A stretch of DNA of 7,450 bases from JBEKVE01 sp049514335. GTDB taxonomy: Bacteria > Actinomycetota > Acidimicrobiia > Acidimicrobiales > UBA8190. How positions within the stretch are numbered: position 1 is the first letter of the stretch; each line of letters opens with the position of its first letter. The DNA lies in assembly GCA_049514335.1 (NCBI GenBank), contig JBEKVE010000155.1:1-7450 (forward strand), given 5' to 3'. Positions 1 to 5,325 of this stretch are shown here, one piece after another. A program made the translations under genes and the position numbers. Below the pieces are notes generated by a model. It had not been told where the DNA came from and made no database searches. It was given only the letters and a program-made list of their open reading frames with translations.

Positions 1-1
1 A

Positions 2-1378
2 CCTACAGCGACCCAAACCTCAGGTGATTACGACGCTGTTGCCGGCACGCTGACAGCTTCGGCAGCAGCACCGACGGTGACTGGTGTCAGCCCAAGCTCG
101 GGTCCGACCGGTGGTGGGACGTCGGTGACCGTGACAGGGACCAACTTCACCGGGGCGACCGTCGTGGACTTCGGGGCCACGGCCGGCACCGGCCTGGTCG
201 TCAATAGCGCCACCTCGATCACCGTGGTGTCTCCGTCCGGCTCCAGCACGGTGGACGTTCGGGTGACAACCCCGGCGGCTGAGTCGGCGGTGAACGCGCC
301 GGCCGACCAGTTCACCTATACGACTGGTCCGGCGGTCACCTCTGTGAGCCCGTCAACCGGTCCCAACAGCGGTGGGACCCAGGTGACCATCACAGGCACG
401 GGCCTGACCGGGGCCACGTCCGTGCACTTCGGGGCCAACGCCGCCACCATCGTCTCCAATACGGCCACCTCGATCGTGGCCACCTCGCCGTCGGAGACGG
501 CGGACGACGCCACTGTTGACGTCACGGTGACCACATCACTCGGCACCAGCGCCACCAGCAACGCCGACCACTTCGCCTACACGGGTGTCGGCTACTGGGA
601 GGTGGCCTCCGACGGCGGCATCTTCGCCTTCAACGCTCCGTTCCCCGGCTCCGAGGGCGGCAAGCCGCTCAACAAGCCGATCGTGGGCATGGCCCCCGAC
701 GCCGCCACCGGTGGCTACTGGCTGGTGGCCTCGGACGGTGGCATCTTCGCCTTCAACGCCCCGTTCTACGGCTCGATGGGCGGAACCCCGCTCAACAAGC
801 CCATCGTGGGCATGGCCGCTACCGCGAACGGGCAGGGTTACTACCTGGTGGCCTCCGACGGCGGAATCTTCGCATTCGGCGCGACCGCTACCTCGGCCCC
901 GTTCTACGGCTCTGAGGGTGGCAAGACGCTCAACAAGCCCATCGTGGGGATGGCCCTCGACTCGGCGAACGGTGGCTACTGGCTGGTGGCCTCCGACGGC
1001 GGCATCTTCGCCTTCGGGCCTACTGGCTCCCCCACACCGTTCTACGGGTCCATGGGCGGAACCACGCTCAACAAGCCGGTGGTGGGCATGACTGCCACCA
1101 CGAACGGTCAGGCCTACTACCTGGTGGCCTCCGACGGCGGAATCTTCGCCTTCGGCGCGACCGCCTCCTCGGACCCGTTCTACGGCTCTGAGGGCGGCAA
1201 GACGCTCAACAAGCCCATCGTGGGCATGAGCATCGACCCCCTCACAGGCGGGTACTGGCTCGACGCGTCGGACGGCGGCATCTTCGCCTTCAACGCTCCG
1301 TTCCAGGGATCGATGGGCGGCACGACTCTCAACAAGCCCGTCGTGGGCATGGCGGTGCAGCCACCTACCGTTTCGTAG
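2..1378 (+). CDS. Secreted TIG-domain / six-repeat (putative beta-propeller) protein, 5'-truncated
   Basis: The reading frame is open from the left edge to TAG at 1376-1378 (458 residues visible), so the start is outside the window; the GTG at 77 lies inside the protein and is not taken as a start. The first ~23 residues resemble the end of the third beta-rich module in the gene starting at 5164, so the missing part is probably a signal peptide plus such modules. Two IPT/TIG domains follow (codons 71-325 and 326-589), each with the VSPxxGPxxGGTxVTxTGTxxTGAT signature and a closing DQFTY or DHFAY. Six GYW...DGGIFAF...GS.GG..LNKP.VGM repeats (590-1360) complete the protein, which ends about five residues later. 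No cysteine, LPXTG motif or C-terminal hydrophobic segment is seen. TIG domains are Ig-like folds common in extracellular proteins; an adhesive or polymer-binding role is inference. A strong hairpin follows the stop. Confidence 0.9.
   Translation, partial: PTATQTSGDYDAVAGTLTASAAAPTVTGVSPSSGPTGGGTSVTVTGTNFTGATVVDFGATAGTGLVVNSATSITVVSPSGSSTVDVRVTTPAAESAVNAPADQFTYTTGPAVTSVSPSTGPNSGGTQVTITGTGLTGATSVHFGANAATIVSNTATSIVATSPSETADDATVDVTVTTSLGTSATSNADHFAYTGVGYWEVASDGGIFAFNAPFPGSEGGKPLNKPIVGMAPDAATGGYWLVASDGGIFAFNAPFYGSMGGTPLNKPIVGMAATANGQGYYLVASDGGIFAFGATATSAPFYGSEGGKTLNKPIVGMALDSANGGYWLVASDGGIFAFGPTGSPTPFYGSMGGTTLNKPVVGMTATTNGQAYYLVASDGGIFAFGATASSDPFYGSEGGKTLNKPIVGMSIDPLTGGYWLDASDGGIFAFNAPFQGSMGGTTLNKPVVGMAVQPPTVS
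71..589 (+). other. Two tandem IPT/TIG (Ig-like) domains of the first gene
   Basis: Two consecutive ~85-residue units share the order VTGVSPSSGPTGGG, VTVTGTNFTGAT, V-x-FGA, SATSITVVSPS, TVDVxVTTP and DQFTY (or the equivalents in unit two). This is the IPT/TIG pattern. The boundary is at about 325/326. The first unit is close to the first TIG domain of the second gene, including a 19-base identity (206-224 against 3197-3215). Confidence 0.85.
590..1360 (+). repeat. Six tandem coding repeats (123-138 bp) in the first gene
   Basis: Repeats begin at 590, 713, 836, 974, 1112 and 1250, with lengths of 41, 41, 46, 46, 46 and 37 residues. Each reads GYW/YLVASDGGIFAF, a variable loop, PFxGS(E/M)GG(K/T)xLNKPxVGM and a short linker. 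Repeats 1, 3 and 5 carry GSEGGK while 2, 4 and 6 carry GSMGGT, so the real unit of duplication is a pair. Repeats 3 and 5 differ by only a handful of bases over about 115 and lie 276 bp apart. The last repeat stops right after VGMAVQ. Confidence 0.93.
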
Positions 1379-1382
1379 GCAG

Positions 1383-1394
1383 GCGCGTACGCGC
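1383..1394. other. Perfect 12-bp palindrome GCGCGTACGCGC
   Basis: A perfect self-complementary 12-mer lies four bases after the stop of the first gene and 12 bases before the terminator stem. It could be a protein-binding site, a small accessory hairpin or chance in very GC-rich DNA. There is no other evidence for a role. Confidence 0.4.
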
Positions 1395-1406
1395 TTTGGT
1401 GTGTGA

Positions 1407-1441
1407 CGACAGGGCCCCGGCTTCCGGCCGGGGCCCTGTCG
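1407..1441 (+). terminator. 15-bp perfect GC-rich hairpin, probable terminator of the first gene
   Basis: The left arm CGACAGGGCCCCGGC (1407-1421) pairs perfectly with the right arm GCCGGGGCCCTGTCG (1427-1441) around a TTCCG loop. It starts 28 bases after the stop codon. There is no T-run after the stem (the sequence continues CGTCCGCGCC), which is common for actinobacterial terminators. It could work in either direction. It also argues against starting the next protein at the in-frame GTG at 1403, which would put this stem inside the coding region. Confidence 0.8.
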
Positions 1442-1651
1442 CGTCCGCGCCGGTGCTGCGCCGTTCGCTATGTTGAGGCTCTCGCTGCGTTGATGCCCGA
1501 TCGCCCGGCCCGCTTCGGCTCCACGAGGAAATCCCACGACCGGCACTGCCGCTCATCTCGGGGACACCTGTGCGGGCGCATGGGAACGGGTCAAGTCGAC
1601 ATGACAGAGGCCGTGACCACCGGGTCGCGCTTCTCTGGTTGGAGGAAGAAG
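1442..1651 (+). other. Non-coding leader upstream of the second gene
   Basis: About 210 bases lie between the terminator and the chosen start. The frame is open, but its translation is Arg/Cys-rich and unlike the mature proteins, so I treat it as untranslated. The promoter should lie here. TATGTT at 1469-1474 is a conceivable -10 element but has no convincing -35 partner. I recognise no riboswitch class. An in-frame ATG at 1601 lacks a good ribosome-binding site. Confidence 0.45.
1641..1645 (+). promoter_or_regulatory. Ribosome-binding site GGAGG deciding the start at 1652
   Basis: GGAGG (within GGAGGAAGAAG) ends six bases before ATG 1652, which is ideal spacing. The next in-frame ATG (1664) is 18 bases away, and neither ATG 1601 nor GTG 1403 has a comparable site. 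This fixes the signal peptide start with good confidence. Confidence 0.8.
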
Positions 1652-1807
1652 ATGGAGACGGCGATGAGGCAGGGCGGAATGGGGCAGGTGATCCCCGGAG
1701 GGGACTCGGCTCGACGGGGACGTCACCGCCGGGCGCTGCTGGGTGCTGCGCTCCTGATCGTGGCGCTCCCCGCCGTGAGCCTGCTTGCCGCCACAGCTGC
1801 GTCGGCG
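1652..1807 (+). other. Signal peptide coding segment of the second gene
   Basis: This codes for 52 residues: a 27-residue basic n-region, a ~21-residue Ala/Leu-rich core (ALLGAALLIVALPAVSLL) and an Ala-Ser-Ala cleavage box before APMFVQ. The n-region is long and has an RR pair, but the S/T-R-R-x-F-L-K consensus of Tat signals is absent, so Sec export is more likely. Confidence 0.8.
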
Positions 1808-4321
1808 GCCCCCATGTTCGTGCAGTCCGCTTCCGGGCAGGCCTCGGGTTCCGGGAGCTCGGTAGCCCTGTCGGCCTCCCTCCCGAGCGCCTGCACTCCC
1901 GGCGACACCCTCGTCGCCATGGTCACCATCAACCAGCTCCCCGGGATCGGGCAGGTGGCCGCGGTGCCGTCAGGGTGGCAGCGCATCTACGAGCACACGC
2001 CCACCACCACCGGGAGCGACCCCTCGCCGTACCAAGGGTGGTTCGCCTTGTCGAACTGCCCCTCGGGCACCCAGAACGTCTCCTTCTCGGTGGTGTCGCT
2101 CGGGACGTCGACCACCGCCAGCCTGGTGGTAAACGAATTCTCCGGTCTGCCCGACCCCGTGGCCGAGGACTTCGCCGTGAACAGCGGCTCGCCGTCCTCG
2201 GTCACGTCCGCCAGCCAGAGCGGCCAGACCCCGGCCTCCTCGGGCGAGCTGACCCTCACCGCACTCTCGTTCTACGGCTCTTCGCCTAGTTCGACGACCC
2301 CATCGGGTTGGAATGCGGGGGGATCGTCGACGAGCACCCTCCCCGCCTACACCTACTGGCAGGTGGGCTCGTCCTCGGCGCCCTCCGCCTCCTACAGCTG
2401 GTCACCGTCCTCGTCGTACGAGATCACGATGCTCGCCCTGAAGGCCGGGCCGACCTCGCCCGCGGCTCCCAACGTCGTCCAGCAGAACCAAGTCGCCTTC
2501 ACCGGTCAGACCTCGGTGTCGGCGACCCTGCCGGCGGGCGTCACGGCCGGGGACGCCGTGGTGGTCATGCTGTCCACCGACGGTGGGGGCGGCGAGTTCC
2601 AGGTGTCGGTCCTGAGCGGAGGGGGCGTGACCTGGGAGTCCGTCACCGGCATCGCGTCGTCGGGGAATTCGGCGGAGGTGTGGGCCGGCTACGGGTCGAG
2701 CGGGACCTCCGGCGCCACCACGATCACCGCCACCCTGACCGAACCCGACGACGGCACCCTGGTGGTGGCGGAGGTGGCCGGGATCAACGGGGTCGACATG
2801 CAGAGCACGAACTCCAACAACAACGCCAACCCCACGGGCGGGTCGTTCACCCCCCACTCCGGCGACCTCCTGGTCGGCCTCATGACGGCCAACTTCTCGA
2901 CCCTCGAGCTCCATCCCACGCCCAACTGGTCGACCTTTTCGACCACGTCGGGCAACGTGGCCGCCGAATGGTGGTCCGACGTGCCGAACTCGAGCTCGTC
3001 GCCGCAGTGGCTCATCAGTCCCTCGGGGCGGTGGGCCACGGTCCAGGTGGCCTTCAACGAAGGGCCCACCGTGACCTCGGTGTCGCCGGGCAGCGGCCAG
3101 CCCACGGGGGGCACGGCCGTCACCGTCACGGGTACGAACTTCACGGGCGCCACCGCCGTGAACTTCGGCGGCTCGTCGGCGTCGTTCTCGGTCAACAGCG
3201 CCACCTCGATCACCGCCACGTCGCCGTCGCACTCGTTGGGGACGGTGGACGTCACGGTCACCACCCCCCAAGGGACCTCGGATACCTCCGCCGCCGACCA
3301 GTTCACCTACGCCCAGCTGCCCACCGTGACCGGGGTGAGCCCATCCACGGGATCAGCCGGCGGCGGCACCACGGTGACGGTGTCGGGGGCCAACCTCACC
3401 GGGGCCACGGCCGTGAGCTTCGGCTCCGCCCGCGCCACGGGAGTCACGGTCAACGGCGGGGGCACCTCGCTGACGGCGGTGTCGCCGGCGGGCAGCGGCA
3501 CGGTGAACGTCACCGTCACCACCCCGAGCGGCACGAGCGCCACCAGTTCGGCTGATCTCTTCTCCTACCAGGGGTACTGGGAGGTGGCCAAGGACGGCGG
3601 CATCTTCGCCTTCGGCGCTCCGTTCAACGGGTCGGCGGGGGGACTGCACCTGAGCGCCCCCATCGTCGGGATGGCCTACGACGCGGCCAACGGTGGCTAC
3701 TGGCTGGTGGGATCGGACGGCGGGATCTTCGCCTACGGCGGCGCCCCGTTCTACGGGTCCATGGGTGGCACCAAGCTGAACGCCCCCATCGTCGGCATGG
3801 CGGCCAACGCACAAGGCACCGGCTACTGGCTGGTGGCCTCGGACGGCGGCATCTTCGCCTTCGGCACCTCGAGTTTCCACGGCTTCCACGGGTCGATGGG
3901 GGGGACCAAGCTCAACAAGCCGGTGGTGGGCATGGCGGTCACCCCTGACGGAGGCGGCTACTGGGAGGTCGCCTCCGACGGCGGCATCTTCGCCTTCGGC
4001 GACGCCCCCTACCACGGGTCCATGGGCGGGTCGCACATCAACGCCCCGGTGGTGGGAATGGCCGCACAGGATGCGGGGGGCTACTGGCTGGTGGGCTCGG
4101 ACGGTGGGTTGTACGCCTTCGGCGACGCCCTGTTCAAGGGGTCCATGGGCGGTTCGCACCTGAACGCCCCCGTGGTGGGCATGGCCTACGACTCGTTGAA
4201 CGGCGGCTACTGGCTGGTGGCCTCGGACGGTGGTCTTTTCGCCTTCGGGGGTGCTCCCTTCCTCGGATCGACGGGTGGGACCCGCCTGAACCAGCCAGTG
4301 GTGGGCATGGCCTTCCAGTAG
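1652..4321 (+). CDS. Secreted modular protein: signal peptide, two beta-rich modules, two TIG domains, six-repeat C-terminus
   Basis: Complete gene of 889 residues; start chosen from the GGAGG site. An Arg-rich n-region (RRGRHRR, 21-27), a hydrophobic core (28-48) and an ASA-A site near residue 52 form a signal peptide. Module A (~53-266) and module B (~270-470) share the order GDxLVA, SGW or a Trp, an aromatic patch and E-x-SGL or a similar strand. TIG domains span 471-555 and 556-640. Six GYW...VGMA repeats (641-889) end with VGMAFQ at the stop. The mature chain has only two cysteines, C81 and C136 in module A, matched by C85 and C141 in the third gene, so a disulfide is likely. No sortase motif or membrane anchor is seen. 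Export is well supported; an adhesion or glycan-binding role is inference. It looks monocistronic, since the next gene is convergent. Confidence 0.93.
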   Translation: METAMRQGGMGQVIPGGDSARRGRHRRALLGAALLIVALPAVSLLAATAASAAPMFVQSASGQASGSGSSVALSASLPSACTPGDTLVAMVTINQLPGIGQVAAVPSGWQRIYEHTPTTTGSDPSPYQGWFALSNCPSGTQNVSFSVVSLGTSTTASLVVNEFSGLPDPVAEDFAVNSGSPSSVTSASQSGQTPASSGELTLTALSFYGSSPSSTTPSGWNAGGSSTSTLPAYTYWQVGSSSAPSASYSWSPSSSYEITMLALKAGPTSPAAPNVVQQNQVAFTGQTSVSATLPAGVTAGDAVVVMLSTDGGGGEFQVSVLSGGGVTWESVTGIASSGNSAEVWAGYGSSGTSGATTITATLTEPDDGTLVVAEVAGINGVDMQSTNSNNNANPTGGSFTPHSGDLLVGLMTANFSTLELHPTPNWSTFSTTSGNVAAEWWSDVPNSSSSPQWLISPSGRWATVQVAFNEGPTVTSVSPGSGQPTGGTAVTVTGTNFTGATAVNFGGSSASFSVNSATSITATSPSHSLGTVDVTVTTPQGTSDTSAADQFTYAQLPTVTGVSPSTGSAGGGTTVTVSGANLTGATAVSFGSARATGVTVNGGGTSLTAVSPAGSGTVNVTVTTPSGTSATSSADLFSYQGYWEVAKDGGIFAFGAPFNGSAGGLHLSAPIVGMAYDAANGGYWLVGSDGGIFAYGGAPFYGSMGGTKLNAPIVGMAANAQGTGYWLVASDGGIFAFGTSSFHGFHGSMGGTKLNKPVVGMAVTPDGGGYWEVASDGGIFAFGDAPYHGSMGGSHINAPVVGMAAQDAGGYWLVGSDGGLYAFGDALFKGSMGGSHLNAPVVGMAYDSLNGGYWLVASDGGLFAFGGAPFLGSTGGTRLNQPVVGMAFQ
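3062..3571 (+). other. Two tandem IPT/TIG domains of the second gene
   Basis: Residues 471-555 and 556-640 show VTSVSPGSGQPTGGT and VTGVSPSTGSAGGGT openings, VTVTGTNFTGAT / VTVSGANLTGAT, V-x-FG, SxTSxTAxSP, VxVTVTTPxGTS and a closing DQFTY / DLFSY. Order and spacing match the pair in the first gene, so the same arrangement was duplicated with the gene. Confidence 0.87.
3572..4318 (+). repeat. Six tandem coding repeats (114-135 bp) in the second gene
   Basis: Repeats start at 3572, 3695, 3821, 3956, 4079 and 4205, with 41, 42, 45, 41, 42 and 38 residues. The consensus is GYWLVASDGGIFAFGxAPF, GSMGGxxLNxPVVGMA and a Gly-rich linker. The variable point is the loop after FAFG; repeat 3 has an extra GFH there. 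The array starts at GYW and ends at the VGMA strand exactly before the stop, as in the first gene. Confidence 0.93.
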
Positions 4322-4375
4322 GGGCGGAGTCCCGCGGGTCCGAAAAGGACCGGCCACCCCCTCAGCTTCTCTTCC

Positions 4376-4414
4376 CACCCCCCGTGGTCACCCGTGCCCC
4401 GGGTTGGCGGGGTG
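4376..4414 (+). terminator. Possible imperfect terminator hairpin after the second gene
   Basis: An outer stem CACCCC (4376-4381) / GGGGTG (4409-4414) encloses an inner stem ACCCG (4390-4394) / CGGGT (4400-4404). A smaller GGTCC-GAAAA-GGACC hairpin lies upstream at 4337-4351. Neither has a T-run. They are much weaker than the hairpin after the first gene, and the assignment rests mainly on position. Confidence 0.3.
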
Positions 4415-4556
4415 TTGAGGCCCAGTTGGGTGAGAGCAGAGATCTCCTGACCACACTGTGTGTTGGCGCCTAGGACGCGCCCACATCGTTGTGTTGGTTC
4501 GCGCCCGGAGCGTCGTCTGTCGAGCACTCGGACGCCCGCTGTGCCACGGCCGGTAT

Positions 4557-4573
4557 CCCCGGCCGAGCCGGGG
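4557..4573 (-). terminator. 7-bp perfect hairpin downstream of the 2H gene
   Basis: CCCCGGC (4557-4563) pairs with GCCGGGG (4567-4573) around a three-base loop. On the minus strand it begins 12 bases after the TAG stop at 4588-4586. No T-run follows. Position and perfect pairing make it the best terminator candidate for the minus-strand gene. Confidence 0.55.
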
Positions 4574-4585
4574 TGTGGGGTGGGC

Positions 4586-5203
4586 CTACGACGCGTCGGG
4601 ACCGAGGGGAAAGACGTGCTCGAGGTGATACCGGGGTTCTGGGTGACCGATGGTCATCAACCACACCTCCGATACCCGACCCCTGAGCGGGAGCCGGCGT
4701 CGGGCCAGCCACCCCGCCGCCCGCATCAGTATCTTGGGCGCGTCCTCTCCCACGCACACGTGCGGCACCACATCGGGGTAGGCCCCCTCGTACGGCGGGT
4801 AGGTGGGGAACCGCTCCCACACCGCCAAGGTGAGGTCGCGGAAGGCGTCCGCGGGCTCCGGCGCCAGGTAGACGACGCGGTCGTCGAACCAGCGCACATC
4901 GGAGAGCACGAAATCGAAGCAGTCGACTCCGGCGAAGAGACCGGAGAGCTCCCCGACGACCTCGTCCGAGAGATCGGCGGGCGCTGCGAAGGGAAAGAGC
5001 ACGGTGACGTGGGCCGGCATTCCGTAGCGCGTGGTGGGGTCGAGGCGCCGGCGGAGGCGCTCGACGGACGCCACCGTGTCGGCCATGGGCACGAGCAGGA
5101 TGCTCTGCGGGACGACACCACCGTCGGCGATGGCGTCATGGTACAGAGGAAGTCGGGGGGGACATGGGAACCGTGAGACCCCCCGTCGCCGAAGCGACGA
5201 CAC
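4586..5203 (-). CDS. 2H phosphoesterase / 2'-5' RNA ligase family protein
   Basis: A predicted 205-residue cytoplasmic protein of the 2H (two-histidine) superfamily, whose members act on 2',5'- or cyclic phosphodiester bonds in RNA or nucleotides; the substrate here is unknown. The first motif is clear: MPAHVTVLFPF, with H65-V-T67. An SILLVP strand (34-39) opens the fold. The second motif is PHVCVG (H148-V-C150), with Cys where Ser or Thr is normal. The C-terminal VWLMTIG (180-186) and HVFPLG strands also fit. The start is uncertain: GTG at 5203 is the only standard start codon that keeps the first strand, but it adds about 30 atypical Arg/Pro-rich residues, has no clear ribosome-binding site and overlaps the divergent gene's start by 40 bases. 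Family members usually begin just before the PQS motif, where the codon here is GTC (5113-5111). Internal GTG/ATG starts at residues 38 and 40 would remove the first strand. Confidence 0.85.
   Translation of the reverse strand: MSSLRRRGVSRFPCPPRLPLYHDAIADGGVVPQSILLVPMADTVASVERLRRRLDPTTRYGMPAHVTVLFPFAAPADLSDEVVGELSGLFAGVDCFDFVLSDVRWFDDRVVYLAPEPADAFRDLTLAVWERFPTYPPYEGAYPDVVPHVCVGEDAPKILMRAAGWLARRRLPLRGRVSEVWLMTIGHPEPRYHLEHVFPLGPDAS
5145..5161 (+). promoter_or_regulatory. Candidate ribosome-binding region of the third gene (AGAGGA and a seven-G run)
   Basis: AGAGGA (5145-5150) lies 13 bases before ATG 5164, rather far. The G7 run (5155-5161) ends two bases before that ATG but 11 before an in-frame GTG at 5173. 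So either ATG 5164 or GTG 5173 may be used, a difference of three residues with no effect on the signal peptide. The promoter must lie inside the minus-strand 2H gene. Confidence 0.4.
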
Positions 5204-5325
5204 GCCACCGTCGTCGGTCCGGGCGCATCACCCGGGCCGCCCTCGGATCGCTGGTCGTCGCCGTGGCACTGCCGGTGGCCAGCCTGGTCGTCCAAGCCGC
5301 CACGCAGGCGCCCGCCGCCGCCGCC
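5164..5325 (+). other. Signal peptide coding segment of the third gene
   Basis: About 54 residues are laid out like the second gene's leader: a long basic n-region, then AALGSLVVAVALPVASLVV, then an Ala/Pro-rich stretch ending before TPTLVQ. That mature start aligns with APMFVQ in the second gene, which supports both cleavage predictions. The Ala-run makes the exact site uncertain by one or two residues. Confidence 0.78.

Larger units (their letters stand above)
4322..4585. other. Convergent intergenic spacer
   Basis: This 264-base spacer lies between two genes ending toward each other. I see no convincing gene in it. Small open frames here are GC-driven, with no good start site and no family resemblance. 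It holds short inverted repeats that may terminate transcription from either side (GGTCC/GGACC at 4337-4351, the 4376-4414 stem and the 4557-4573 hairpin) and a GAGATCTC palindrome at 4439-4446. Confidence 0.6.

Noticed and set aside
536..1546. 336-residue open frame on the minus strand across the first gene's repeat array
   Set aside because: Its translation is His/Arg/Gly-rich, echoes the repeats of the plus-strand gene and resembles no family. It also runs through the terminator stem. It is a shadow of GC-biased codons.
1403..1651. N-terminal extension of the second gene to the in-frame GTG at 1403 or ATG at 1601
   Set aside because: The 1403 start would translate the terminator hairpin and give an Arg/Cys-rich leader ahead of the signal peptide. 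Neither start has a good ribosome-binding site, whereas ATG 1652 has GGAGG at ideal spacing.
1442..1651. Riboswitch in the leader of the second gene
   Set aside because: I compared it by eye with cyclic di-GMP, cyclic di-AMP and cobalamin consensus blocks and saw no convincing match. An Infernal/Rfam search would settle it.
590..4318. CRISPR array or mobile-element origin for the regular repeats
   Set aside because: The repeats are in frame, contiguous and protein-coding, with conservation following amino-acid positions and no spacers. No transposase, integrase or terminal inverted repeats are seen in the window.
3353..4378. 341-residue open frame on the minus strand opposite the second gene
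   Set aside because: It shows the same His/Arg-rich repeated translation caused by the array on the other strand, with no start-site support. The plus-strand protein has a signal peptide and recognisable domains.
4460..5176. 238-residue plus-strand open frame opposite the 2H gene
   Set aside because: The minus-strand frame carries the HVT motif and the rest of the 2H fold pattern. The plus-strand translation has no recognisable domain and covers a probable terminator.
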